64,000 nucleotides of DNA, taken from Bin87 sp963668585 (lineage in GTDB: Bacteria; Chloroflexota; Dehalococcoidia; Lucifugimonadales; UBA3495). Below, piece after piece: positions 52,239-60,357 of this stretch. Location: assembly GCA_963668585.1 (NCBI GenBank), contig OY764869.1, positions 1,860,001 through 1,924,000 on the forward strand, read 5' to 3'. The notes under the pieces were generated by a model that was not told the origin of the DNA, searched no databases, and saw only the letters and a list, made by a program, of their open reading frames with translations. The position numbers and the translations under genes were made by a program. Within the stretch, counting starts at the first letter, position 1. Every line of letters starts with the position of its first letter.

Positions 52239-53212
52239 CCACTCAACATGACAACGCTCCAACGGACCTGTTGCCGGCGCTGATTGCGTGTCTCGACGGC
52301 ATGCTGGCCTCCGACGCAGCGCCGGAAGGGTTAATGCGCGGGGAAATTGGCTGGTTGGGGGACGGCCTGAGCGACCCTCAACGCGCATCCGCGGTATCCG
52401 GCGAACCGCGCGGCCGCACCGAAATGCTCAGCCTGGCGACGACTGCCCGCGGATTATTGGCGCTGCTGGAAACCGACGGCGTAATTCCCGCGGATTCCGG
52501 ACTGCAGGTGCGCAGGGCCTTGGATGACGCTGAGGTCCGTATTGGTCAGGCGCTGCGACGTGGGCGGGCTGACCGCATCCACGGGCTGTACGTAATCATT
52601 GACCCGGAGGTGACCGGTGGTCGAGATCCGTTGGACATAGCGCGCGCGGCCATCAACGGCGGAGCGCGTATCCTGCAACTTCGGGACAAGTTGCGAGACA
52701 AAGGCGAGCAAATGCCGTTGGGCATTGCCCTGCGCGACCTTTGCGCAGCCAACGATGCGCTGCTGATCATCAATGACCATGCCGACCTGGCGGCGGCGCT
52801 GGGCCCTGACCACGTGGGTCTGCACGTTGGACAGACCGACCTGCCGGTGGCGGAAGCGCGCAAAGTCCTGGCTCCGGGTCAGGTGCTCGGGCGGTCCAAT
52901 CGCGAGATCGACCTGATCATCGAGTCCCAGCAGATGGGCGCGGACCACGTCGCCTTTGGCGCGATGTACACGACCACGACGAAGCAGGTGACGCGGGCTC
53001 CGCAAGGGCCGGAGCGACTGAAGCAGGCCCGCGCTGCTGCCCAGGTTCCCCTGGTGGCGATCGGCGGGATCACGGCGGAGAACGTGGCGCCGGTGGTGGA
53101 GGCCGGAGCCGATGCGATCTGCGTGACTGCGGCTGTGGGGAGCGCCCCGGACCCGGAGGCCGCAGCAGCAGCACTGACCGAGGCCATCCGCGTCGCCGGC
53201 GGTCGCGTGTAG
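52235..53212 (+). CDS. thiE: Thiamine-phosphate synthase with an unrecognised N-terminal extension
   Basis: 325 residues. From about residue 112 it is a normal ThiE barrel: GLYVIID, ILQLRDK, LLIINDHADLAAALGPDHVGLHVGQTDLP, FGAMYTTTTK and AIGGITAENV. It couples HMP-pyrophosphate and thiazole phosphate to thiamine phosphate. The first 110 residues are mostly helical; they do not show the motif of the ThiD2 domain fused to some ThiE proteins, so I leave them unnamed. The start is GTG at 52235, overlapping the FmdB stop (GTGA). Translin follows 11 nt later. Confidence 0.88.
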   Translation: MTTQHDNAPTDLLPALIACLDGMLASDAAPEGLMRGEIGWLGDGLSDPQRASAVSGEPRGRTEMLSLATTARGLLALLETDGVIPADSGLQVRRALDDAEVRIGQALRRGRADRIHGLYVIIDPEVTGGRDPLDIARAAINGGARILQLRDKLRDKGEQMPLGIALRDLCAANDALLIINDHADLAAALGPDHVGLHVGQTDLPVAEARKVLAPGQVLGRSNREIDLIIESQQMGADHVAFGAMYTTTTKQVTRAPQGPERLKQARAAAQVPLVAIGGITAENVAPVVEAGADAICVTAAVGSAPDPEAAAAALTEAIRVAGGRV

Positions 53213-53223
53213 GCGGCGCAGCG

Positions 53224-53859
53224 ATGCCAACGCGATACGGGCCGCAACTTGCGGCGATGTCAGCCCATGCCGTCGGCGAACTCACGGCGCGGCATCAGGC
53301 GCGGGAACATGCGCTTTCAGTCTCACGCCAGGTGATACGCAACTCCGCCAACGCGATACGGGCAGTCCACCGGAACGATTTTGACGAAGCCAGCCGACTG
53401 ATTGGCGAGGCGTCGAGCCGTTTGAACGATACCCTGAGCATCAGGACGGACAACCCCGAGATTTACTACGCGGGTTTCCTGTCGGATGCGCGCAAAGAGT
53501 TCACTGAAGCCAATATCACGCTGGCGGTCATCTCCGGCGGCGAAATCCCCGACGCTGCAACGCTGGGCATCGATCCGCCCGCCTACCTGAATGGCATGGC
53601 CGAAGTGATCGGCGAATTGCGGCGCTATATCCTCGACGCGCTGCGTCGCGACGACACTGACCGATGCGAAGAACTGATGGAGTTGATGGACGAAATCTAC
53701 GGCATCCTGGTCACGGTAGATTTTCCAGAAGCCGTTACCGGCGGATTACGCCACAGCACGGACGCCATGCGGGGCGTTCTGGAGCGGACCCGGGGAGACC
53801 TGACCGTCTCATTGCAACAGCGTCGTTTGGAACAGAGGCTGGCCGATCTGGAAAGGTAG
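53224..53859 (+). CDS. Translin-family protein (archaeal/bacterial type)
   Basis: 211 residues, all-helical. SRQVIRNSANAIRAVHRNDFDEA, PEIYYAGFLSDARKEFTEAN and GELRRYILDALRRDD near the middle, then GVLERTRGDLTVSLQQRRLEQRL at the C-terminus match translin. Eukaryotic translin binds RNA and ssDNA and with TRAX forms a ribonuclease; prokaryotic versions are uncommon and their role is not established. It lies 11 nt after thiE and 4 nt before the DUF2071 gene, so it is embedded in a transcription unit. Confidence 0.82.
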   Translation: MPTRYGPQLAAMSAHAVGELTARHQAREHALSVSRQVIRNSANAIRAVHRNDFDEASRLIGEASSRLNDTLSIRTDNPEIYYAGFLSDARKEFTEANITLAVISGGEIPDAATLGIDPPAYLNGMAEVIGELRRYILDALRRDDTDRCEELMELMDEIYGILVTVDFPEAVTGGLRHSTDAMRGVLERTRGDLTVSLQQRRLEQRLADLER

Positions 53860-53863
53860 CGGG

Positions 53864-54652
53864 ATGCTGAAACTCCCCACTTCCCGCCGGCGCCCGGCGA
53901 TCCTCTCGGCGACGTGGCGGAATATCCTGCTGTTTTCCTGGCCGGTGCCAGATGAAACAGTTCAGAACTTGACGCCCGACGGCCTGGAGATAGACCGTTG
54001 GAACGGCGATGCGTATGTCAGCTTGGTCGGTCTCAGGTTCGAGAAGGTGAACCTGTTCGGGATTCCCGCGCCGGCCCGCAGTTACGACGAAATCAACCTG
54101 CGGTTTTACGTACGCCGAAAATTCCACGATGTTGACAGGCAACCGGGCGTAGTGTTCGTGCGGCAACTGGTGCCCCACCGGGTTACGGCGAGAGTGGCCC
54201 GTATGCTCTATGGAGAACCTTTTGAAGTAGCGACGGTGGGTCACGCGTACAACGCCGGCTTGAGCGGTAACGAGTCTCCGGCGCGCAGGGTCGAGTATTG
54301 GTGGGAAAACCGTGAAGGCTCGCACCGGATGTGGGCGGAAACGAACCTGACGCCCCAGCAGGCCCCACCCGGCTCGCTGGACGAATTTCTCACCGAACGA
54401 TATTGGGGCTATAACGGCAAACCGGGATTGGGCACGCGAGCGTATCGGTTGGTGAGACCGGTGTGGGATGTCGCCAGGGCCACCACGGCGCGGGTGGAAT
54501 GCGCGCCCGATGGCGTCGATGACACCGGGCTCGGCGGAATCATGCGGAGCGAGCCCGCCTCGGTACTGTTGGCCTGCGGATCGTGGGCTCAAATTGGCCT
54601 GCCGAGCGCATTGAATTCCAGGAGCGAAGGTTCCGAAAGCAAATCATGTTGA
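53864..54652 (+). CDS. DUF2071 (YqjF-like) protein
   Basis: 262 residues. ILLFSWPVPDETVQNLTPDGLEID, then WNGDAYVSLVGLRF, NEINLRFYVRRK-like sequence, and GVVFVRQLVPHRVTARVARMLYGE make a clear DUF2071/YqjF match. The family is cytoplasmic and of unknown biochemical function. It starts 4 nt after the translin stop. It probably ends the transcript, as a promoter-like sequence follows immediately. Confidence 0.8.
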   Translation: MLKLPTSRRRPAILSATWRNILLFSWPVPDETVQNLTPDGLEIDRWNGDAYVSLVGLRFEKVNLFGIPAPARSYDEINLRFYVRRKFHDVDRQPGVVFVRQLVPHRVTARVARMLYGEPFEVATVGHAYNAGLSGNESPARRVEYWWENREGSHRMWAETNLTPQQAPPGSLDEFLTERYWGYNGKPGLGTRAYRLVRPVWDVARATTARVECAPDGVDDTGLGGIMRSEPASVLLACGSWAQIGLPSALNSRSEGSESKSC

Positions 54653-54678
54653 GATTGCCCCATGGTGATTGGTAGAAT
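54649..54678 (+). promoter_or_regulatory. Candidate promoter for the 54713-UGSC unit
   Basis: TTGAGA (54649-54654), an 18-nt spacer, then TAGAAT (54673-54678). A Shine-Dalgarno AGGAG (54701-54705) and the GTG at 54713 follow at normal spacing. Confidence 0.45.
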
Positions 54679-54712
54679 GAGCCAGCCTAATCGTGTCCAC
54701 AGGAGTTGAAAC

Positions 54713-55762
54713 GTGGTTGAACCAACCCGGCGCGCAGAAGTGTATCAATACCCCGATACGTTGGACGCGATTGAGGAGTGCTATCGCCGGGGCTGGACTG
54801 ACGGCCTTCCTGTGATCCCGCCCACCGCCGAGCGAGTGGATGCCATGCTGGAAGCGGTTGGCTTGTCGCCGGACACAGTGTTGGGTGAGGTGCCGGTGCG
54901 GCGACGGACTCTGACCGCCGAGCAGGCCGCCGCCAACGCGGTGATGGCGGGTTGCCTTCCGGCATATTTTCCCATCGTTTTGGCCACGCTGAGGGTGCTG
55001 TTCGAGCACGACCCCAACTGCATTCACGAGGTGTCGGCGGTGACCAACTCCACCGGATTGCTCACCATCGTCAATGGCCCGATACGGCGTGAGATTGAGT
55101 TGAACTGCACCGACAATCTGTTCAGTCCGGGATACCGCGCCAACTCAACCATCGGACGCGCCCTGCGGCTCATATTAATCAACGTGTTTGAGCAACGCCC
55201 CGGCGTGCTGGACCGCGGGTGCATGGGCAGCCTGACCAAGTTCGGCGTGGTCTTTGGGGAAGACGAAGAAAATAGCCCCTGGGAACCGTTCCACGCCAGC
55301 ATGGGCTTTTCACCGGAACAGTCAACGGTGACGGTGGCGACAATCCAGGACCCGTCCATGCACGGCAATCGATATGGTACGACGGGAGAGAGTCTGCTGG
55401 ATTCGATTGCCGATGGCATGGCGTCTCACGGTTTGGGGATCTATTTCGGCCGCGGAATCAAGTGGGTTTGGGTCGTCGGCCACTGGCATTCCGAACTCCT
55501 GGGGCGCCAGGGCTGGAGCCGCCGGGATATGCAGGAATACCTGTACGAGCGTGCTTGGCGATCAACGGGGCAATTGAAACGACTGGGGATGGCCAACGGA
55601 GCGGTGGTTGAGGGGGACGATGAGAAACAACAGATGACGGTGGACAGCCCTGACGATATCCTGATTGTTAAGGCGGGAGGCGACAGCGGCATCTACAGCG
55701 AGTTGATCATGAACTATTTCGGCGTGCCGGCGGTTATCACCGAGATTACTGAAGGTGCGTGA
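54713..55762 (+). CDS. Protein of unknown function paired with the UGSC-type selenoprotein gene
   Basis: 349 residues, start GTG with AGGAG upstream. The N-terminus has CYRRGWTDGLPVIPPT; the centre has a cysteine near residue 81 (AVMAGCLPAY), a conserved-looking NGPIRREIELNC, and DRGCMGSLTKFG. No signal peptide or membrane helix is present. I do not recognise a named domain. It ends 24 nt before the UGA-containing gene, with which it must share a transcript. The cysteines make it a plausible redox or substrate-binding partner. Its function is unknown. Confidence 0.75.
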   Translation: MVEPTRRAEVYQYPDTLDAIEECYRRGWTDGLPVIPPTAERVDAMLEAVGLSPDTVLGEVPVRRRTLTAEQAAANAVMAGCLPAYFPIVLATLRVLFEHDPNCIHEVSAVTNSTGLLTIVNGPIRREIELNCTDNLFSPGYRANSTIGRALRLILINVFEQRPGVLDRGCMGSLTKFGVVFGEDEENSPWEPFHASMGFSPEQSTVTVATIQDPSMHGNRYGTTGESLLDSIADGMASHGLGIYFGRGIKWVWVVGHWHSELLGRQGWSRRDMQEYLYERAWRSTGQLKRLGMANGAVVEGDDEKQQMTVDSPDDILIVKAGGDSGIYSELIMNYFGVPAVITEITEGA

Positions 55763-55786
55763 ACCCGGAGAAAAGAGGAGAATGAA

Positions 55787-56350
55787 ATGACTATTGGCAA
55801 TGCCGCAACCGTTCAATTGATTGATCCGACCGGGTTTGATCCGGGAGAATCCCCGCTGGTCATGGCGGCGCGCCCGGTTGACCTTCGGGGCGGCCGACTG
55901 GGGCTGCTGGACAATTCCAAGGCCAACTCGGATGCCATTCTGTGGGCCATTGCGCGCGCGCTGGACGAGGAGTTCGAGTTTTCGAATATCCATTACGTCC
56001 AGAAACACAGCGCTTCGTTGCCGCCGCACCCGGAAGTCATGGCTGACCTGCATCGGAACTCGGACTTTGTGATCGCCGGCGTGGGTGATTGAGGGGGCTG
56101 CTCGTCGGGCAGTTTGCACGACGGAATAACCCTGGAGCGGCAGGGCATCCCCGCAGCCACGATTATCACGACGGTGTTCGCGAACACCGCCCGGGCGTAC
56201 ACGCGCCTCATGGGTGTTCCCAACTTCCCGTATCTGATGTGCCCACACCCCATCACCAACGTGGATGGTGCAGCGCTACAGGCGCGCGCGCAGGAACTGA
56301 TTCCGGGCGTGCGCAGTTTGCTCATCAACGGCGCCCTGACCTCCAATTAG
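55787..56350 (+). CDS. UGSC-type selenoprotein (in-frame UGA read as selenocysteine)
   Basis: 187 residues if the UGA at 56090-56092 is read as selenocysteine (U102). Sequence on both sides belongs to one protein: VIAGVGD-U-GGCSSGSLHDGITLERQGIP, then CPHPITN and a complete C-terminus. The motif is that of the UGSC (seleno)protein family as I remember it (U or C, Gly, Ser, Cys), with Gly in place of Ser. AGGAG at 55776-55780 sets the start. A SECIS-like hairpin at 56102-56124 lies 10 nt after the UGA. No frameshift or other stop occurs. The biochemical role is unknown; U102 and C105 suggest a selenenyl-sulfide redox centre. Reading the UGA as stop would give only a 101-residue fragment. Confidence 0.82.
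56102..56124 (+). promoter_or_regulatory. Candidate bacterial SECIS element
   Basis: The stem pairs 103-107 with 119-123 (five Watson-Crick pairs; last digits of 56103-56123), adds a terminal U-G pair, a G-A mismatch, then GC with GC. The apical loop AGUUU (56111-56115) begins 19 nt after the UGA and has G at its second position. Both features fit the spacing and loop rule for bacterial SECIS. A competing hairpin (CUGC / GCAG, 56098-56112) overlaps it. Confidence 0.6.
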
Positions 56351-56377
56351 GCGCGTCCCGGATCGGATACCGTTGCC

Positions 56378-58162
56378 ATGGCAGGTTTTTCAAATTTCAT
56401 TCGCCGCTTCGTCGGCAGGTTGCGCGACCAGGAAAGCGACGCACCGGAATCCCGGTTACCCGAAGCGATTCCGGGGTTGGATCGCGACCCCGTCCCGGAG
56501 CCACTGGACGTCTCGGACGGGGTGGTGGGCCGCGACCCGCCGGCCCTTTCCGTGGACGCGCCCCTGGCGACTCCGGACGTCGGCGGAATACCGGCACGGC
56601 CGGCGCAGAACCCGGAATTCGCCTTCACTTCCGAAAGGATGGCGACGCCGACGGCAGAATTTGCGGGCGCGGCAGTCGCGGAACCCGCCACGACCCCGAT
56701 GGACGATGGCGGGCTGCTTGACGATGATGTGCTGCGCGAAGACCCGCTGTCCACTGCCTGCCCGTATTGCGGGTTGGTTGACCAGAGAGTCGGGGCGCGT
56801 TGCCAGCGATGCTCCCAGGTTGTGGTGCGCCTGCCCGCGTGGGCTCAACACCGGCGGCACAACTGGCTGTTTGCCCGTCTTTCATGGAAAAGGCTAATAT
56901 TCGCTTCCATAGTCGCCCTGCTGATCGTGTTCGTGGTTTGGGTGAACTACCCGTTCGCTCCGAATCCGTTGATCCTGCTGAAAAAGATCCAGTCCCAGAT
57001 GACTGCCGACGTGAGTCCCGGTGTTTGGACCATCTCGGGCCGGGACTTACGCAACAGCCGCAGCATTGACGTCGGTTTTCCGCCTCCGGAGGGAACGGTG
57101 GTCTGGAATAGTTTCATTGCCGAACCGTTGAACTCTGAACCGGTGGCGCAGCATTCCAACATATACGTCGGGTCTGCGGACGGGATCTACTCGGTTGCGG
57201 AACACGACGGCAAGATCAGAGAAGGTTGGGATGGCAACACGCCGGGACGCATCACCGGGGCCGCCGCGGTTGTGGAGTCGTATCTGTTCTTTGGCAGCAC
57301 CGACCATACCGTGAATGCCTGGAACGCGTTGACGGGCGATGCCTGGTGGAGTTTTCCTGCGGAAGATACAGTGGAAGTTTCCCCTGTTATCTCCGATGGG
57401 CTAGTGTACATAAGTTCAGGAAAGGGCTGGTTGTATGCGCTTGACGCCAACAATGGGTCTGTGATCTGGCAAACTCAATTGGACAGCGACGCCAGCGACG
57501 CCGTGGCCATCCATGATGGCAAGTTGTTTGTCGGGGACGACAAGGGGATATTCTACGTACTCTCAGCCCGCACTGGGCAGGAGTGGTTCCGGTACCGGAC
57601 GCTGAAAACGATCTGGGGTTCTCCGGTTATTTCGGAAGACGGGACGCGGGCGTATTTTTCCTCCAGCGGCCAACTGTATGCGGTCAGCGCCGAGGAGCGA
57701 GAAGTGCCCGGCCTGTATCAATTCAAGAAGGTATGGGCCCAGTTGTGGTTGTGGCAAGTTCCCGGCATACCACGGCCACCCGGACAGCAGGGAGGCCTAT
57801 GGCGGTTCGCGCCGGAGAATCCACTTCAGGGTATCTACAGCGCGCCAGCGTTGGCTGAAGACGAGCACGGACAAATTCTGTACGTTGGCGGTCTTGACCA
57901 CACGATGTACGCCCTGAACGCCCTGGATGGGTCTCAACTCTGGACGTTCGACGCCGAGGAGTCCGTTCTGGCGTCACCTGTGGTTATCAAGGATCGGCTC
58001 GTCTTTGGCGACGGAGCAGGCAACCTGTATTCGTTGGACCGCTTCAACGGGTCGCTCGACTGGAAGATATTTGTCGGTGGGCCAATCAAGATTCCGCCCA
58101 CTATCAGCAACGAATTGCTGATTGTCCGTACCGATGACGGGCATGTTTACGGCATAAAGTGA
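56378..58162 (+). CDS. Membrane-anchored PQQ-like beta-propeller protein with N-terminal zinc ribbon
   Basis: 594 residues. A disordered N-terminus (1-120) leads to a zinc ribbon (CPYCGLVDQ...CQRCSQ, about 128-148), a single membrane helix (about 172-192, KRLIFASIVALLIVFVVW), then repeated blades with alternating segments such as VYISSGKGWLYALDANNGSV, KLFVGDDKGIFYVLSA, and a last blade ending IVRTDDGHVYGIK. The propeller is of PQQ/BamB type; no obvious PQQ ligand can be confirmed, so it may be a structural or protein-binding propeller. It is 27 nt after the selenoprotein stop, so it may be in the same operon, and ends at a strong terminator. Confidence 0.85.
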   Translation: MAGFSNFIRRFVGRLRDQESDAPESRLPEAIPGLDRDPVPEPLDVSDGVVGRDPPALSVDAPLATPDVGGIPARPAQNPEFAFTSERMATPTAEFAGAAVAEPATTPMDDGGLLDDDVLREDPLSTACPYCGLVDQRVGARCQRCSQVVVRLPAWAQHRRHNWLFARLSWKRLIFASIVALLIVFVVWVNYPFAPNPLILLKKIQSQMTADVSPGVWTISGRDLRNSRSIDVGFPPPEGTVVWNSFIAEPLNSEPVAQHSNIYVGSADGIYSVAEHDGKIREGWDGNTPGRITGAAAVVESYLFFGSTDHTVNAWNALTGDAWWSFPAEDTVEVSPVISDGLVYISSGKGWLYALDANNGSVIWQTQLDSDASDAVAIHDGKLFVGDDKGIFYVLSARTGQEWFRYRTLKTIWGSPVISEDGTRAYFSSSGQLYAVSAEEREVPGLYQFKKVWAQLWLWQVPGIPRPPGQQGGLWRFAPENPLQGIYSAPALAEDEHGQILYVGGLDHTMYALNALDGSQLWTFDAEESVLASPVVIKDRLVFGDGAGNLYSLDRFNGSLDWKIFVGGPIKIPPTISNELLIVRTDDGHVYGIK

Positions 58163-58226
58163 GCGCTGCGATCGCCCTTCCGATGTCGTAACCCTGCCGG
58201 AGTTGCCGACCCTGGCGCCAAATAGC

Positions 58227-58261
58227 AAACCGGCCCCGTCCGCTGGACGAGGCCGGTTTTT
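58227..58261. terminator. Bidirectional intrinsic terminator
   Basis: Arms AAACCGGCC (58227-58235) and GGCCGGTTT (58251-58259) with a second inner stem (CGTCC / GGACG), followed by T residues to 58261. It closes the selenoprotein-propeller transcript and, on the other strand, the peptide transporter operon. Confidence 0.82.
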
Positions 58262-58278
58262 CGGTGATGCGGGTGATC

Positions 58279-59259
58279 TCAGTACAGGTGGCAGGAGACG
58301 CGGTGGCCAGGCGATACCTCTTTTTCCACCGGCGCTTCCTCCGAACATTGCGGCATGGCAAACGGACAGCGTGGATGGAACCGGCATCCGGTGGGCGGAT
58401 TGATGGGGGATGGCACCTCGCCCTGCAGCACGATGTCTTCGCGAATCAAGTCCGGGTGCGACGGCAGCGCGGCGGAGAACAACGCTCGGGTATAGGGATG
58501 CAGGGCGTTGCTGTAGAGTTCCTCGGTCTCGGCGTACTCGACGATTTGGCCAAGGTACATTACCGCAGTCTCGTGGGCCATGTAGCGGACGGTGGCCAAG
58601 TTGTGCGCGATCAGCAGGTAACTGACGTTGTACTGCTCCTGCAGGTCTTTCAGAAGGTTCATGACCTGGGCGCGGATGGACACGTCCAGCGCCGACACCG
58701 GCTCGTCCAGGACAATCAGCTTGGGGTAAGAAACCAGCGCGGACGCCACCGCGATGCGCTGTCGTTGCCCTCCGCTGAACTCATGCGGGTAGTTGGTCGC
58801 CTGCTGGGAGTGCAATCCGACCTGTGCCAGAACTTCGGAGACACGCTCATTCTTTTCCTGTGTGGTCACGTTTCGGTTGACCACCAAGGGCTCTGAAACT
58901 ATGTCCCGAACCCTCATGCGGGGACTCAACGACGACCACGGATCCTGGAAGACTGCCTGCACCGTCGTCCGGTATTCCTGCAACTGGGTTCCGCGGAACG
59001 AGTTGATGTCTTCGCCTTCGAGGAGGATTTCACCCTCGGTGGGGCGTTCGAGCCGCAACAAAAGTTTGCTGGTGGTGGTTTTTCCGCAACCCGATTCGCC
59101 CACCAGGCCAACGGTCTCGCCCTGTTTGATGGAGAACGAAATGCCGTCCACCGCCTGCACGTAACCGATGGTCTTCATCATTATGAGACCCTTGGTTACG
59201 GGGAAATATTTCTTCAGGTTGCGAACTTCCAGAAGATTGTCGTTAGTTGCCACTGCCAT
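58279..59259 (-). CDS. Oligopeptide/dipeptide ABC transporter ATPase (OppF/DppF)
   Basis: 326 residues. Walker A GESGCGKTT in VGLVGESGCGKTTT, signature FSGGQRQRIAVASAL, Walker B LIVLDEPVSALDVS, and the C-terminal oligopeptide-transporter extension with conserved cysteine region CRFHPRCPFAMPQC. It is the last gene of the leftward five-gene peptide importer, 51 nt after the OppD-like ATPase. With the partner ATPase it powers uptake through the two permeases. Confidence 0.92.
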   Translation of the reverse strand: MAVATNDNLLEVRNLKKYFPVTKGLIMMKTIGYVQAVDGISFSIKQGETVGLVGESGCGKTTTSKLLLRLERPTEGEILLEGEDINSFRGTQLQEYRTTVQAVFQDPWSSLSPRMRVRDIVSEPLVVNRNVTTQEKNERVSEVLAQVGLHSQQATNYPHEFSGGQRQRIAVASALVSYPKLIVLDEPVSALDVSIRAQVMNLLKDLQEQYNVSYLLIAHNLATVRYMAHETAVMYLGQIVEYAETEELYSNALHPYTRALFSAALPSHPDLIREDIVLQGEVPSPINPPTGCRFHPRCPFAMPQCSEEAPVEKEVSPGHRVSCHLY

Positions 59260-59310
59260 GGGGAGCGGTCCTCCTCAATTTGAAATGGGGGAGTGCGATG
59301 ATGTACGGAG

Positions 59311-60354
59311 TTAGCCGGCAGACCCGGTGGGAGGGATGAATTCCTCTATCTGGGTACCCTGCCAATCGGGGTCCAGGGCCCAGCAATCGGCATGATGAGC
59401 TTCCGCCAACTGGTACGACGGCGGGTAGCCTTCATAGCACTGGTCGGCCGCGTAGGGACACCGGGGCGCGAAGCGACAACCCTCGGGGAGGTTGGAAAGG
59501 AGCGGCGGTTGTCCGTCAATGGAGTATAGGCGGTCCACCCGCTCTTCCAACTTGGGAACTGAATTGATCAGGGCTTGTGTGTAGGGATGCGCCGGACGGC
59601 TGAATATGTCGCGAACGTCTCCCTGTTCAATGATTCGCCCCGCATACATCACCGCCACCCGGTCGCACATCCTCGCCACCACGCCGAAGTCGTGAGTGAT
59701 GAAGATGATCGCCAGACCGGTTTCCGCCTGAATTTCCTTGAGGAGGCGGAGATACTGCAACTGGATGGTGACGTCAAGGGCGGTTGTGGGCTCGTCAGCA
59801 ATGATGATGCCGGGCTCGCAGGACATTGCGATGGCGCCGACCACGCGTTGTTTCATGCCGCCGGACATCTGGTGCGGATAGTCGTCGAGCCGTCGTTCCG
59901 GGGCCGCGACGTTCACCTTGCGCAAGGCGTCAACTGCCCTGGAGATCATCGAGCTTTTGTTTTCTCTGTGCGCGATCCCCAGGGCTTCCCGAAGCTGGTT
60001 GCCTATGGTGAAGACCGGGTTCAGCGATGTCTGCGGGTCCTGCAGGATCATTGAGATCTGGCGGCCACGAACGTCTCGCATCTCATCCTCGCTTTTTTGG
60101 AGGATGTCTTCGCCGTTCAACACGATCTGGCCTTCAACGATACGCCCCGCGGGCTTGGGGACCAACCTCAGAAGAGACAGGGCCGTCATGGTCTTTCCGC
60201 AGCCGGACTCTCCAACGATGCCCAGAGTCTCGCCTTTGCGCAGGTTGAACGAGATGCCGTCCACCGCTTTGACGATGGCAGCGCGAGTGAAAATATAGGT
60301 TTTGAGGTCGCTGACTTCCAGAATGGTGTCAGTGGCAGTTTGTACAGCTGTCAT
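59311..60354 (-). CDS. Oligopeptide/dipeptide ABC transporter ATPase (OppD/DppD)
   Basis: 347 residues. Walker A GIVGESGCGKTM, signature MSGGMKQRVVGAIAMS, Walker B GIIIADEPTTALDV and the C-terminal iron-sulfur-type cysteine region CRFAPRCPYAADQC shared with DppD. It lies 3 nt after the second permease gene, so expression is coupled. It forms a heterodimer with the OppF-like subunit. Confidence 0.92.
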   Translation of the reverse strand: MTAVQTATDTILEVSDLKTYIFTRAAIVKAVDGISFNLRKGETLGIVGESGCGKTMTALSLLRLVPKPAGRIVEGQIVLNGEDILQKSEDEMRDVRGRQISMILQDPQTSLNPVFTIGNQLREALGIAHRENKSSMISRAVDALRKVNVAAPERRLDDYPHQMSGGMKQRVVGAIAMSCEPGIIIADEPTTALDVTIQLQYLRLLKEIQAETGLAIIFITHDFGVVARMCDRVAVMYAGRIIEQGDVRDIFSRPAHPYTQALINSVPKLEERVDRLYSIDGQPPLLSNLPEGCRFAPRCPYAADQCYEGYPPSYQLAEAHHADCWALDPDWQGTQIEEFIPPTGSAG

Positions 60355-60357
60355 GAG

